Shown one piece after another: positions 1-9,550 of a DNA stretch of 64,000 bases; positions within the stretch are counted from its first letter, which is position 1, and every line of letters begins with the position of its first letter. Under the pieces are notes generated by a model. The model did no database searches and was not told where the DNA came from. It saw only the letters and a list, made by a program, of their open reading frames with translations. The position numbers and the translations under genes are program-made. The DNA is from Paenibacillus faecis (GTDB taxonomy: Bacteria; Bacillota; Bacilli; Paenibacillales; Paenibacillaceae). The stretch is taken from NCBI RefSeq assembly GCF_008084145.1, contig NZ_VSDO01000001.1, positions 1,564,840-1,628,839 on the forward strand, given 5' to 3'.

Positions 1-74
1 AATTTTTTTCTCCGCAATTCCCCCCTCTCCGCCCCTTCGCATATGATGTGCTATAAATCCGAAGGAGGCTGCTC

Positions 75-1697
75 ATGAACGAAATGAAATTGCCTACCGT
101 CGCTTACTTCTGCATGGAGTACGGGCTTCATTCCGATTTTAAAATATACGCCGGAGGGCTCGGCATCCTGGCCGGGGACTACCTTAAAGGGGCCAAGGAT
201 ATCGGCGCGCCCGTCGTCGGGATCGGCATCAAATGGAAGCAAGGCTATACGGATCAGCGAATTGATGAAGACGGCAAGCCCTATGACAGCTACCATAACT
301 ATGATTATGACTTTCTGGAAGACACGGGCATTAAAGTCGGCGTGAAAATTCGGGATGTCGATGTCATATGCAAGGTATGGAAAACGGAAAAGTTCGGCAA
401 TAACCCGCTGTACTTGCTGGATACGGATATTCCCGAAAACGCCGACACCTGGATCACCGGCCAGCTGTACGGATGGTTCGGCGAGGAGCGGATCGCCCAG
501 GAAATCGTACTGGGGATCGGCGGGGTGAGAGCCCTGCGGGCTCTGCAAATTCCCGTGGAGGTGTACCACTTCAATGAAGGCCATGCCGCCTTGGCCGCCA
601 CGGAGCTGATCCGAGAGAAGATGAGCGCCGGCAGCACGTTTGAAGAAGCCTGGAACGCCACCCGGGAAGAGGTCGTTTTTACGACCCATACGCCGATACG
701 CGAGGGCAATGAGGCGCATCCGCTGGAGCGGCTCGAGTATATGTCCGCCTATAACGGACTGACCCGGGGGCAAATGGAGCAAATCGGGGGCAATCCCTTC
801 AATATGACGGTGGCCGGCCTACGCCTGTCCCGGATCTCCAACGGGGTTGCCCGGCTGCATGCGGAAACCGCGAACAGGATGTGGCAGGACGTCACAGGGC
901 GCTCCCCTATTATAGGGATTACCAATGCCGTTCATCCCCCCACGTGGGTCGACGAGCGGATCACCCGCGCTTATGAGGAGGGCGGCGATTTGTGGGGCGC
1001 CCATATGGAAGTCAAAGGCGAACTGCTTGATTTCATCCGGGAGCGCACCGGCATCGCGCTGAACCCCGACCGCCTACTGATCGGCTTCTCGCGCCGGGCG
1101 GCTTCCTACAAGCGCAGCGATCTGCTCTTCTCCAAGCCGGAGGTCATCGCTCCGTATCTGGAGGCGGGAACCGTACAGATCGTTTTCTCCGGCAAAGCTC
1201 ACCCGCAGGATGACAACGGCAAGCGGATCATCAGCCATTTGGTCGCCATGATGCGAAAATATCCGGAAAGCGTCGTCTTTCTGGAGAACTACGACATGAC
1301 GATTGGCGCCCGGCTCACCCGCGGTTCGGACGTCTGGCTCAACAACCCGCGCAGACCGTTGGAAGCCAGTGGAACCTCCGGCATGAAAGCGGCGATGAAC
1401 GGCGTGCTCAACTGCTCCATTCTGGACGGCTGGTGGCCGGAAGCATGTCTGCACGGGGAGAACGGCTGGCAGATCGGAGGCGGATTCGAGACGTCCGACT
1501 TCGCGGCGCAGGATCGTCACGACAGCGAAGCCCTGTATGAAACCCTGCTTGGAAGCGTTTTTCCGACCTACTACGAGAACCGGCCCCAATGGGCGCGGAT
1601 GATGGAAAGAAGCATCGAAACGACCCGGGAAGCCTTCGCCACGAAACGAATGCTGGATGATTATTATAGGCTCATGTACATCAAAAAAAGCGAATAG
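75..1697 (+). CDS. glgP: alpha-glucan (glycogen) phosphorylase, short form
   Basis: This 540-residue protein is a member of the short alpha-glucan phosphorylase family, which releases glucose 1-phosphate from glycogen or maltodextrin using pyridoxal phosphate. The C-terminal half carries the phosphorylase signature EASGTSGMKAAMNG, whose lysine (about residue 438) is the expected PLP-binding residue. The N-terminus begins with the family's AYFCMEYG motif. It is well below the roughly 800 residues of the Bacillus GlgP, matching the shorter bacterial/archaeal type. The ATG has a GAAGGAGG site 7 bases upstream. No other glycogen gene lies beside it, so it may work alone on maltodextrins. A probable terminator follows. 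Confidence 0.9.
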   Translation: MNEMKLPTVAYFCMEYGLHSDFKIYAGGLGILAGDYLKGAKDIGAPVVGIGIKWKQGYTDQRIDEDGKPYDSYHNYDYDFLEDTGIKVGVKIRDVDVICKVWKTEKFGNNPLYLLDTDIPENADTWITGQLYGWFGEERIAQEIVLGIGGVRALRALQIPVEVYHFNEGHAALAATELIREKMSAGSTFEEAWNATREEVVFTTHTPIREGNEAHPLERLEYMSAYNGLTRGQMEQIGGNPFNMTVAGLRLSRISNGVARLHAETANRMWQDVTGRSPIIGITNAVHPPTWVDERITRAYEEGGDLWGAHMEVKGELLDFIRERTGIALNPDRLLIGFSRRAASYKRSDLLFSKPEVIAPYLEAGTVQIVFSGKAHPQDDNGKRIISHLVAMMRKYPESVVFLENYDMTIGARLTRGSDVWLNNPRRPLEASGTSGMKAAMNGVLNCSILDGWWPEACLHGENGWQIGGGFETSDFAAQDRHDSEALYETLLGSVFPTYYENRPQWARMMERSIETTREAFATKRMLDDYYRLMYIKKSE

Positions 1698-1723
1698 CCC
1701 CTTCGTTCAGCCTTGGACATTCG

Positions 1724-1768
1724 GACCGTCCGGTCTCCTTAAAGAGGAAACCGGCGGTCTAAATTTTT
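1724..1768 (+). terminator. probable intrinsic terminator after glgP
   Basis: An imperfect hairpin (arms GACCGTCCGGT and ACCGGCGGTC) is followed by a short T run, 27 bases after the glgP stop. Confidence 0.5.
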
Positions 1769-1849
1769 GTAACGAAAATGCGGCGCACATCCGATATTAC
1801 ATAAGGGGACTTATACCTACATCATTGATTAAAGGAGTTTTTTACCCGC

Positions 1850-3007
1850 ATGAAAAGACCAAGATTCATCCCGCTTCTCCTCCTCTTCCTGGCCCTGACC
1901 TTCCTGGTTCCGGCCCGGCTTACCGCCGCTTCGGCCGCCGCACCTAAAGCAACGGTGCTGATCGACGGCAATACCGGCCGTTCCTTCCTGCCGGTCACCG
2001 CATTAAAAGGGGACTCGGAAGCCTCCCTGCTGTGGAACGAGAGCGAAAAAAGCTTCGTCATCACCAACACCTGGAACAGCGTGAAAGTGTTTGTCGGACA
2101 AACCTCCGCAGTGGTCAATGATGCGGCGGTTACTTTAACGGACGCTCCTTTCCGCCAAAACGGGACTACCTATGTGCCCTTGCAGTTTTTGAGCCAAAAC
2201 CTGGGTTATACGTTAGAATGGGAAAAGAATCCAACCGCGCTTACCCTTAGCCGCGGCGACTTCAAATATACGCTCCCTGCAGTGAACCGGAACAACCTTT
2301 CCGGCAAGACGTCTCCGGTCGTCAGCGCCCGCAAAACCTTCAAGGTCGGGAACAAATATTTCCCCGTGAAGATGATCACGGTTTCGCTGGCGCATCCGAA
2401 TATACACCTGGACGTCGTGATGGCCGGCAACCGGAAGGGGCGGGTTGAGAGCCTCGGCAGCATCGCCAAGCGCAGTAAAGCCATTGTCGCTATTAACGGG
2501 TCCTATTTCGACGCCTACACGAAGAACAGCTATAAAACGCCTTACGGCTATATCGTCAGCGGTGGCAAGCTGCAAATGGAAGCATCCGGCGACCGACGCA
2601 CCGTTTTTACCTATAACCCGAATATGCTTGCCGGGATGATTCCGGGCACCAAATTCAACGAGCTCTTTGCGGGGGGCGAACTGGAAGGCGCCCTGCAGGC
2701 CGGACCTCGCCTTGTCACCGACGGCAAAATAGCCCTCAACCTCAAGGGCGAAGGCTTCCGCGACCCGAAAATTTTAAAGGGCGGCGGCACCCGCAGCGCC
2801 TTGGGGCTTACGCGCGACAACAAGCTTATCCTTTTAACCACCAGCAAAGCGACGATTCCGCAGTTGGCTCAAATCATGAAGCAGGCCGGCGCGTATCAGG
2901 CGATGAATCTGGACGGCGGCGCTTCGAGCGGCCTTTATTATAACGGGAAGTATTTGACGAAGCCCGGCCGGCTAATCAGCAATGCGCTCGTGGTGAAATA
3001 CCAATAA
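1850..3007 (+). CDS. secreted phosphodiester glycosidase (NAGPA/DUF2233) with copper amine oxidase-like N domain
   Basis: The 385-residue protein starts with a signal peptide (basic MKRPR, hydrophobic core, cleavage near residue 27). Residues about 33-125 look like the copper amine oxidase N-terminal-type domain common in Paenibacillus secreted proteins (ending LPLQF-like 'YVPLQFLSQNLGY'). Residues about 165-385 match the phosphodiester glycosidase (NAGPA) domain, with the conserved blocks AINGSYFD, GGGTRSALGLT and MNLDGGASSGLYY. The family hydrolyses phosphodiester-linked sugars; in Bacillus relatives a role on wall teichoic acid or exopolysaccharide is suspected. Substrate is not readable here. 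The gene is monocistronic, preceded by AAAGGAG and followed by a bidirectional terminator. Confidence 0.82.
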   Translation: MKRPRFIPLLLLFLALTFLVPARLTAASAAAPKATVLIDGNTGRSFLPVTALKGDSEASLLWNESEKSFVITNTWNSVKVFVGQTSAVVNDAAVTLTDAPFRQNGTTYVPLQFLSQNLGYTLEWEKNPTALTLSRGDFKYTLPAVNRNNLSGKTSPVVSARKTFKVGNKYFPVKMITVSLAHPNIHLDVVMAGNRKGRVESLGSIAKRSKAIVAINGSYFDAYTKNSYKTPYGYIVSGGKLQMEASGDRRTVFTYNPNMLAGMIPGTKFNELFAGGELEGALQAGPRLVTDGKIALNLKGEGFRDPKILKGGGTRSALGLTRDNKLILLTTSKATIPQLAQIMKQAGAYQAMNLDGGASSGLYYNGKYLTKPGRLISNALVVKYQ

Positions 3008-3104
3008 TCGGCGGCCCACAATCCAAAGATATTTATGATTTGAATTAACCACCGTTTGCCAGGGGACACGATTTCAAAAAGAACGACCGTTTTTGGCGCA
3101 TATG

Positions 3105-3136
3105 AAAAGCCCGCTTCTTATGAAGCGGGCTTTTTT
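3105..3136. terminator. bidirectional intrinsic terminator
   Basis: A perfect 9-bp GC-rich stem (AGCCCGCTTC...GAAGCGGGCT) is flanked by A4 on the left and T6 on the right. It lies between two convergent genes ending at 3007 (+) and 3146 (-). Confidence 0.9.
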
Positions 3137-3145
3137 AGACGTCCG

Positions 3146-4144
3146 TTAAAACCGGTCCGCCGGATATTTCAGCCCGATTTGCCGCCGGGCTTCCTCCATG
3201 ATTTCGGCGACGATCAGGGAATTGGCCAGCGTGTTCACACCGCTTTCCCGTCGGCCGCTTTGCGCGAGCTCGATAAACTCCCGCGCCTCGTAGAACATCG
3301 ACTCCTGCATCTGCGGCTGCCGCAAGTCCTCAACGGTGCCGTCCCGGTACATGATTTTGACATCGTAAGGCTGGTTGATTTTATCGATGATCAGCGTACC
3401 GTTCTCGCCCTGGATTTCCGCCGGAGCATAGGAATCGGCGATTTTGGAGTACATCACTACGGCATCCATGTCTTCATAACGCATCAGGATGCTCCCCTCT
3501 CCGTCCACGCCCGACGACAGCATGATCCCGGTCGCTTGAAGGGACTCCGGCTTGCCGAATAAAGTCACCATCGGGTAAAGGCAGTAGATCCCGAGGTCCA
3601 TCAACGCCCCGTTCGAATAGACCGGATTAAAGGCGTTTAGAACCGTACCTTGCTTGAACGCGTCATACCTGGAAGAATATTGGCAGTAGCTGGCAAAATA
3701 GCGGCGCACCCGCCCGATTTTATACAAATTGTTTGTGATTACCCGGAAGTTCGGCATCAAGGTGGACTTCATCGCTTCCATGAGAAGCACGTCATTCTCC
3801 TTCGCCGCCCGGATCATCCGCTGCGTCTCTTCCACATTTGATGCAAACGGCTTTTCGCACAGCACATGCTTCCCATGGCTCATACACAAAATGGCCTGCT
3901 CGGCGTGATACGAATTGGGACTGGCGATATACACCGCGTCAACCAGGTCGCTCGACACCATTTTTTCCAAATCCGTGAATACTTCAGGGTGGCTGTTATA
4001 CTTGGCCGCAAAAGCCTTCCCTTTCTCTTCCGTGCGCGAGTAAACGGCCGTCAGAGCGAATTGCTCCGTCTCCTCCGCCGCTTGGATAAAGCGTTCCGTG
4101 ATCCAGTTCGTTCCGATGATTCCGAATCGAAGCACTGAATGCAT
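3146..4144 (-). CDS. Gfo/Idh/MocA family NAD(P)-dependent oxidoreductase
   Basis: This 332-residue protein has the N-terminal Rossmann motif GIIGTNWITERF (residues about 8-19) and the family's EKPFASN motif (about residues 95-101), whose lysine is normally catalytic. The C-terminal alpha/beta domain contains the usual NPVYSNGALMDLGIYCL segment. Members oxidise sugars, inositols or dihydrodiols with NAD(P). The LacI/ABC neighbourhood that usually betrays a substrate is absent, so the substrate cannot be named. Transcribed alone on the minus strand. Confidence 0.88.
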   Translation of the reverse strand: MHSVLRFGIIGTNWITERFIQAAEETEQFALTAVYSRTEEKGKAFAAKYNSHPEVFTDLEKMVSSDLVDAVYIASPNSYHAEQAILCMSHGKHVLCEKPFASNVEETQRMIRAAKENDVLLMEAMKSTLMPNFRVITNNLYKIGRVRRYFASYCQYSSRYDAFKQGTVLNAFNPVYSNGALMDLGIYCLYPMVTLFGKPESLQATGIMLSSGVDGEGSILMRYEDMDAVVMYSKIADSYAPAEIQGENGTLIIDKINQPYDVKIMYRDGTVEDLRQPQMQESMFYEAREFIELAQSGRRESGVNTLANSLIVAEIMEEARRQIGLKYPADRF

Positions 4145-4324
4145 CCCCCTTTTTCTAATATCGTTATCTGTATTCTCTCATTAGCTACCCCTTTATGTCC
4201 ACTTGCTGTCAACAATTGAGACCTAGCTCACAGAAGAATTCTCTCTTTCGTACCTGTTCCCGGGACTTCACATTCCGTCACACTGAAACTGATATGATTT
4301 CCAAAATGAGGAGGAGTGATGCAA

Positions 4325-5872
4325 ATGAAAACACCGTTGCGCAGGCAAACCGAGTTGTGGATCGTAACCATCCTGATGGCCGTCGGCCTTTGGTATGTCC
4401 CCCCGGCGCAAGGGTTTGCCGCCGGAGGTCCGGCAGGCTACGCGGAGGAATGGTCCCGGGAGTTCGGATCGCCGGACAATTACAACGAGCCATCCCAAGT
4501 ATTGTCCCTGCCCGGTCAAGGCTACATCGCCGTGGGCACCGCAACTCCGCGGGATGAAATTTCTTCCCAAGCCAAAATCGTTGCCATCAAAACCGATTCG
4601 AGCGGAAATACGGAATGGGAACGCGAATATCTGGATAAAACCTCACCGACCGAGAGGTACACTGTTCAATCGATGATTCAAACCCGGGACGGCGGGTTTT
4701 TGATCGGCGGAGGAATGCTGGACTGGAGCGATGGAAAGCCTTTTTACCGGGCCTACCTGCTCAAGCTGTCGGCAGACGGAGATCCTGAATGGAGCGGGTC
4801 CTACGGCGAATACCGCGGATACGCCCCCATTCAGCGGGTTAAGGAAACCCGGAATGGCGGTTTTATCGCCGTTTCCTGGACTTCCAACGTATCGGGTACC
4901 CAGCCCGCTTATATTTTGAGAGTCGATGCGGAAGGAAATCCGTTGTGGGATCATTATTACCGCGGATACCAAGAACAGGTGCTCCTTGACGTTGTGGAGA
5001 CGCAGGACGAAGGATTCTTAGCCGCGGGGTACGCCGTGAAGGAGAACAGCGTCTCCTGGCTTCCCTTGCTGGTGAAATACGGTCCGACAGGTGAAATTTC
5101 TTGGAGCAAAACGCTGCCTTACGAGGCCGGTTGGGGCTACGTTCGGCAGTTGATGCACGCTCCCGGCGGGGACGGGTATCTCATGCTCGACGGCTCCGGA
5201 CTGTGGAAGCTGACGGAGGACGGCGAAGCGGTTTGGCGAAAAGGCTTGGTAGACGCGGAGTTCCCCGAGCTTCTCTCTTACATGAAGCCAGCGCCGGACG
5301 GCTCGGGCGGCTATCTGATCAGCGGCAGATCGGACCAACGGCATCTCACATTAAAAATCGATGAAGAAGGAACGATCCTCTGGTCCCTGCTTCAAAACCT
5401 CGCTCCACGATTCTACGACGCCGCCCGCACCGATATTCCCCAGGACGGAGGGCTTGTATGGATCACTTCGACTTTCGGTTCGGAACGGCTAAAGCTGGTC
5501 AAATACAAGACGGTCGACGAGATTCCCGGGGAAAGCCGATTCTACCTGGATTCCGACGATTACTCCCTTTCTGTGGATACGCAGTTGGATATCGTCGCGC
5601 TGTTTCAAGCCCCGGACGGCGGTGTTAAATCGGTTACGGAGGCCGCTTATTTCACGATCGAGGATCCGGGCATCGCTTCGATCGACGCGAGCGGCAACCT
5701 TACGGGACTCTCGCCGGGACTCACCCGTGTCATCGCCGAATATGCGGGCTTTACGGATTCGGCCACCGTACTGGTTGTACGACCTTATGTCCCGCCCGCA
5801 AACCGGATGGAGGACATTCCGGCCGATCCTTCCGACACCCTGTCATCGCATCCAAATCCCGCCGGTCCCTGA
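4325..5872 (+). CDS. secreted beta-propeller-like protein with C-terminal bacterial Ig-like (BIG2) domain
   Basis: The protein of 515 residues has a signal peptide (TELWIVTILMAVGLWYV..., cleavage near the AQGFAAG segment). Residues about 40-400 are a repetitive beta-rich region. Each blade has a recurring pattern of 'GG(F/Y)(L/I)', a Lys-(Leu/Val/Ile) strand and 'G...W', as in delta-60 or WD-like propellers. The last about 90 residues contain a BIG2-like domain (GIASIDASGNLTGLSPG). Start: ATG at 4325 is 8 bases after GGAGGAG; ATG at 4319 is also possible. Probably an exported or surface-associated protein; no enzymatic motif was seen. Confidence 0.72.
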   Translation: MKTPLRRQTELWIVTILMAVGLWYVPPAQGFAAGGPAGYAEEWSREFGSPDNYNEPSQVLSLPGQGYIAVGTATPRDEISSQAKIVAIKTDSSGNTEWEREYLDKTSPTERYTVQSMIQTRDGGFLIGGGMLDWSDGKPFYRAYLLKLSADGDPEWSGSYGEYRGYAPIQRVKETRNGGFIAVSWTSNVSGTQPAYILRVDAEGNPLWDHYYRGYQEQVLLDVVETQDEGFLAAGYAVKENSVSWLPLLVKYGPTGEISWSKTLPYEAGWGYVRQLMHAPGGDGYLMLDGSGLWKLTEDGEAVWRKGLVDAEFPELLSYMKPAPDGSGGYLISGRSDQRHLTLKIDEEGTILWSLLQNLAPRFYDAARTDIPQDGGLVWITSTFGSERLKLVKYKTVDEIPGESRFYLDSDDYSLSVDTQLDIVALFQAPDGGVKSVTEAAYFTIEDPGIASIDASGNLTGLSPGLTRVIAEYAGFTDSATVLVVRPYVPPANRMEDIPADPSDTLSSHPNPAGP

Positions 5873-5976
5873 CCGTCTATTCCGGTCTCGGCATGAGGAA
5901 TCCGCTTGATTTCCGGCGTGAAACTCAACTACAATTGAAGAAAGAAACAGCAAAGGAATGAGGTGATCCGAAGAGT

Positions 5977-6726
5977 ATGGAAAATCAGGAAAACCTGGAT
6001 GCGGCGGCCAAATACCTGGTCACTGGAGATTCCATCTCCAAAGGCGTCATTTATGACGAGGTCAAAAACAAATACGTTCTGCTGGAGGACAATTATGTTT
6101 CCCTGCTGCAGAACAAGTTGAAGGGCGCTGTGCGGAACACCGCCCGGTTCGGCAATACGCTGATCAAGGGTATGGCCAACCTGCGCAAGGATGTGATGAA
6201 GGACAAACCGAATATCGTGCTCATTGAATACGGCGGCAACGACTGCGATTTTAACTGGAACGAGATTGCGGACAACCCCAATGGCGAGCACCGTCCGAAA
6301 ACGGATTTCAATTTGTTTGAGAAGATGCTCACCGAGGCTGTTCAATTTTTGAAAAGCCAGCAGATCACTCCCGTGCTGATGAGCCTGCCCCCGCTGAATG
6401 CGGACAGCTACTTCAAATGGGTCAGCAGGAACAACCCCGACGCCGAGAAGAACATCCTTCAATGGCTCGGCAGCGTGACCAAAATTTATTGGTGGCAGGA
6501 AAGGTATAATTCCACCATCCTCAAAGTATCGGAATTGACCAAAACCAAGTTCATCGATGTTCGCGGAGCCTTCCTGGAGCATCCCGATTTCACCCAATTC
6601 CTCTGCTCGGACGGGATTCACCCGAACCAGGCCGGCCACAAGATCATCTCCGACAAAGTGCTGGAGTTTATCCGCCAGCACTATGGTCACCTGCTTCGCG
6701 ATCATGGCGGACTGACGGCGAAATAA
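5977..6726 (+). CDS. SGNH/GDSL-type esterase
   Basis: The 249-residue protein shows the SGNH hydrolase blocks in order: GDSIS (block I, nucleophile Ser near residue 15), a Gly-containing KGMANLR block II, GGNDCDF (block III) and DGIHPNQAGH (block V, Asp/His). No signal peptide is seen, so a cytoplasmic acyl-ester hydrolase is likely; the family includes sugar deacetylases. A GAGGTGAT site lies 9 bases before the ATG. It is followed by a strong terminator shared with the convergent AraC gene. Confidence 0.85.
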   Translation: MENQENLDAAAKYLVTGDSISKGVIYDEVKNKYVLLEDNYVSLLQNKLKGAVRNTARFGNTLIKGMANLRKDVMKDKPNIVLIEYGGNDCDFNWNEIADNPNGEHRPKTDFNLFEKMLTEAVQFLKSQQITPVLMSLPPLNADSYFKWVSRNNPDAEKNILQWLGSVTKIYWWQERYNSTILKVSELTKTKFIDVRGAFLEHPDFTQFLCSDGIHPNQAGHKIISDKVLEFIRQHYGHLLRDHGGLTAK

Positions 6727-6737
6727 GCATGGACACG

Positions 6738-6775
6738 ACGGGCACCGATCGTTGAATATGACGATCGGTGCCCGT
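6738..6775. terminator. bidirectional intrinsic terminator
   Basis: A long stem (ACGGGCACCGATCGT / ACGATCGGTGCCCGT) is followed by a T-rich tract. It sits between convergent genes ending at 6726 and 6782. Confidence 0.9.
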
Positions 6776-6781
6776 GTCGTT

Positions 6782-7654
6782 TTATCCTATTTCGGACGGA
6801 CCGCCGGCTAGCGACTGCAGGCGATTCTGCTTGATGTACGCCGTCGGCGCCATGCCGACCTCCCGCTTGAATACGCGGCTGAAATAAAATTCATTGCCGA
6901 ATCCGGATTCCGCCGCCGCCTCCTTCACCGTAATGTCGGGACGGGAGAGCAGCTTCTTCGCGTGATGGAGGCGAAGACGGCTCAAGTATTCCACGGGGGT
7001 CGTCCCCTTCTCCCGTTTGAAGCGCCTGGAGTAGGAGCTCGGCGTCAGTCCGGCGATCTCGGCCAGCGTTTCCAACTGGATTTTGGAACGGAAGTGCCGG
7101 TGCATATATCCGATACTAAGCTCCAGCCCGCTGGGCTTGGCGGTCGAAGCTCGCTCTTTAAGCTGATCGAGCACGATGCAGAGCAGGCTTTGGCATCTCA
7201 ACTGCAGCCGCCCCTTATCGGCTCCGGGCAAACGGGTGTCCGCAAATAATGCGGCCGCATCCTGTAAAAGCTCGGGGGCTTTTACCGGCTTAAGGCCACC
7301 GGCGAATCCCGGCCATCCGCCGCCTCCGGGATGCAGCGGTCCCGCTTGCCAATTCCCTCTCCGCCGCTGCACCGCCAGCGGCCTAAACAGCAGCAGAAAG
7401 CATTCGAGCGCCCCGGATTCAAGCATGAACTGTAAGGCGGTTCCCGGAGTCAGCACAAAGCAATCCCCCGGGCCGACGGCCTCCGCCTTTTCCGAAACAT
7501 CGCCCAACGCAATCCACCCTTTCCCCTCTTTCACCATGCAAAGCAGGTAGGCCGGAATCGTCATGTCACGGCCATGATCGGGGCCCCGGAAAGTACGGTG
7601 ATGGATGGAGGAGAACAGCACTACAGGCCCCAGCCCCGCCATATTCAACGCCAT
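6782..7654 (-). CDS. AraC-family transcriptional regulator
   Basis: The 290-residue protein has a cupin-like N-terminal sensor region (residues about 20-120) and a C-terminal AraC double helix-turn-helix (residues about 180-280). The HTH signature contains LETLAEIAGLTPSSYSRRFK and the typical second-helix block AAAESGFGNEFYFSRVFKRE. Such proteins usually activate carbohydrate genes. It is transcribed alone, and no adjacent catabolic target is obvious. Upstream lies a family A palindromic repeat. Confidence 0.9.
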   Translation of the reverse strand: MALNMAGLGPVVLFSSIHHRTFRGPDHGRDMTIPAYLLCMVKEGKGWIALGDVSEKAEAVGPGDCFVLTPGTALQFMLESGALECFLLLFRPLAVQRRRGNWQAGPLHPGGGGWPGFAGGLKPVKAPELLQDAAALFADTRLPGADKGRLQLRCQSLLCIVLDQLKERASTAKPSGLELSIGYMHRHFRSKIQLETLAEIAGLTPSSYSRRFKREKGTTPVEYLSRLRLHHAKKLLSRPDITVKEAAAESGFGNEFYFSRVFKREVGMAPTAYIKQNRLQSLAGGPSEIG

Positions 7655-7711
7655 CGGCGGATCCCCCTTTCTCTTGGACTAGTGTCCCATCCGATCAGAC
7701 ATCCTTGATAA

Positions 7712-7905
7712 CATAAAATTCCTGCAAATATGCATGTTTTTGTTCGGTATGGAGCAACAATTTCAAAATTCCTGCAAATCTGCAGGAACTTTCGACGAAA
7801 TCGGCTCGGTTCTCTAAAATCGCCAGAAATGACTGCAGATTTGCAGCTTTTTCGAATCCCCCCTGTGACCGGCCAAAAATGCCTGCAGATTTGCAGCTTT
7901 TTGGA
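7712..7905. repeat. family A palindromic element, copy A1 (four units)
   Basis: Four units of a CCTGCAAATCTGCAGG-like palindrome start at 7721, 7771, 7832 and 7882. Spacing is 50, 61 and 50 bp. Units 1-2 read in one orientation (CTGCAAAT first) and units 3-4 in the reverse (CTGCAGAT first). Each is flanked by an A run on the left and a T run on the right. The element fills the gap between the AraC and nitroreductase genes, ending 14 bp from the latter's stop codon. Confidence 0.85.
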
Positions 7906-7918
7906 GTTGGAAGGAGCA

Positions 7919-8548
7919 CTAATCGATCAGCGGCAGTCGATCCAGTACGGTCAGCTTCGTTTCCGCCCTCGCTCTGGGCTGGGCGGCGGGAACCGTTTCG
8001 GCATAGCCGATGTACAGTACGCCCACGACTTTTTCCCCCGGCTGGATGCCGAATGCCGACCGGAAGCGAGGCTCGTAAATATAATGATTCGTCTTCCAAA
8101 CGACGCCGATGCCCTGTTCCCAGGCGGCCAGCTGAAAATTCTGAATCAGGCAGCAGACGGCGCCGAAGTCTTCCTCCCGCTGTTTATGACGGGAGTCCTC
8201 CGTCTGCAGAACGATAAGCTGGGCCGGCAGCGTCGTTAAATACTCGTGTCGCTGCGCCCCGATTTTGGCCCGCTCCTCGGCGGAATGCGTTCGCAGCACC
8301 GCCTCGGCGAAAGCCTCCCGCGCCTCGTCCATCACGAGAATAAAACGCCAAGGCTGCCGATTCCCGTGATTCGGCGCCCACACCGCCGTATTCAGCAAAG
8401 CGATGATTTGCTCCTTGCTGACCGGGTCCGGTTTAAACGCACGGATCGTTCTGCGGCTCTGGATCAGGTCGGCCAAGGGATAGCTTGAGCCGGCCGCCCT
8501 CACCGCCTCCATTTGCTCGTCATCTTGCAGGGGTTTTGTATCAGCCAA
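7919..8548 (-). CDS. nitroreductase-family FMN oxidoreductase
   Basis: The 209-residue protein has the nitroreductase hallmark SRRTIRAF (FMN phosphate-binding arginines, residues about 31-38), the APNHGNRQPWRF block and a C-terminal GEKVVGVLYIGYAE segment. The family uses FMN and NAD(P)H to reduce nitro, flavin or quinone substrates. The start is TTG at 8548, 8 bases after AGGAGG. It begins 12 bp after the stop of the siderophore permease gene, so it is probably the last gene of that iron-uptake operon. A role in reducing a ferric siderophore or free flavin is an inference from position. Confidence 0.88.
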   Translation of the reverse strand: MADTKPLQDDEQMEAVRAAGSSYPLADLIQSRRTIRAFKPDPVSKEQIIALLNTAVWAPNHGNRQPWRFILVMDEAREAFAEAVLRTHSAEERAKIGAQRHEYLTTLPAQLIVLQTEDSRHKQREEDFGAVCCLIQNFQLAAWEQGIGVVWKTNHYIYEPRFRSAFGIQPGEKVVGVLYIGYAETVPAAQPRARAETKLTVLDRLPLID

Positions 8549-8560
8549 TCGTTTCGCCTC

Positions 8561-9550
8561 CTATTGATTTCGATTCACATACAGCAGATAAATGAAAAAC
8601 GGAGCGCCGATCGCCGCCGTAAACACCCCGGCTGGCACATCCAGCGGAAGAAACAGCGTGCGTCCGGCCAGATCGGCCAGCAGGACGATCCAGGCGCCAA
8701 GCAGCGCGGATACCGGCAGCAGGCGGCCGAAGTCGGCCCCCACCAGCTTGCGGGCCATATGCGGAGCGAGCAGGCCGACGAACCCGATCGCGCCCGCCAC
8801 CGCGACCGCCGATCCGGCCAAGGCCACGCTGAGCATGAGCTGCAGGAAGCGGACCCGCTGGACGCGGCTTCCGCCGCTGGTGGCCACCTCATCGCCCAGC
8901 TGCGAAATGTTCACGTGCCGCTTCATGAGCATCGCCGCCGGCAGCAGCACGGCGGTCCAGGGCAGCAGAAGCAGCACCTGCTCCCAATTCGCGCCGTACA
9001 CGGAACCGGTCAGCCAGGTATAGGCCTGGCCGGCATCGTTGCGCGGATTAAACACAATCATCATCGTCGTGGCCGCCGACATGAGCGAAGACATCCCGAC
9101 GCCCACCAGGACGAGGCGAAGCGGGGTCACGCCCTTCTTCCAGGCGAACGCGTACAACAGCAGCGCGGCGACGGCGGCTCCCGCCATGGCCGCTACCGGC
9201 AGCCAGCGAATGCTCAAGACACCGAGTCCGTACGTCATGAACGCTACAGCCGCCGCGGAAGCTCCCCCGGTGACGCCCAGAATGTCCGGGGAGGCCATCG
9301 GGTTGCGGGCCACGCCCTGCAGGATGGCCCCGGCGGCGGCCAGGGAAGCGCCCGCCAGCAGCGACGTGACGATCCGGGGAAGGCGCAGCTTCTCCACGAT
9401 CATGGCCTCGGCCTCCGAGCCGGCGCCCGTCAGGCTGCCGAACACCCGGACGGGCGATATAAACGTTTCGCCCAGACTCGCGCTGAGCAGAGCCGCCAGC
9501 AGGCAGCCGAACAGCAGGCCATATGGAATCCATCTACTTCCTCGGTTCAT
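8561..9550 (-). CDS. FecCD-type iron-siderophore ABC permease (second permease)
   Basis: The 329-residue membrane protein has about nine to ten hydrophobic segments and the FecCD signatures LPRIVTSLLAGASLAAAGAI, NPMASPDILG and GLLAPHMAR. The true start is the ATG at 9550 (MNRGSRW), which overlaps the upstream permease stop by ATGA; a longer open frame upstream is antisense-like coding noise inside the partner gene. Together with the partner it forms the heterodimeric channel of a type II importer. No ATPase gene is present here, so a shared FhuC/YusV-type ATPase elsewhere is likely. Confidence 0.93.
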   Translation of the reverse strand: MNRGSRWIPYGLLFGCLLAALLSASLGETFISPVRVFGSLTGAGSEAEAMIVEKLRLPRIVTSLLAGASLAAAGAILQGVARNPMASPDILGVTGGASAAAVAFMTYGLGVLSIRWLPVAAMAGAAVAALLLYAFAWKKGVTPLRLVLVGVGMSSLMSAATTMMIVFNPRNDAGQAYTWLTGSVYGANWEQVLLLLPWTAVLLPAAMLMKRHVNISQLGDEVATSGGSRVQRVRFLQLMLSVALAGSAVAVAGAIGFVGLLAPHMARKLVGADFGRLLPVSALLGAWIVLLADLAGRTLFLPLDVPAGVFTAAIGAPFFIYLLYVNRNQ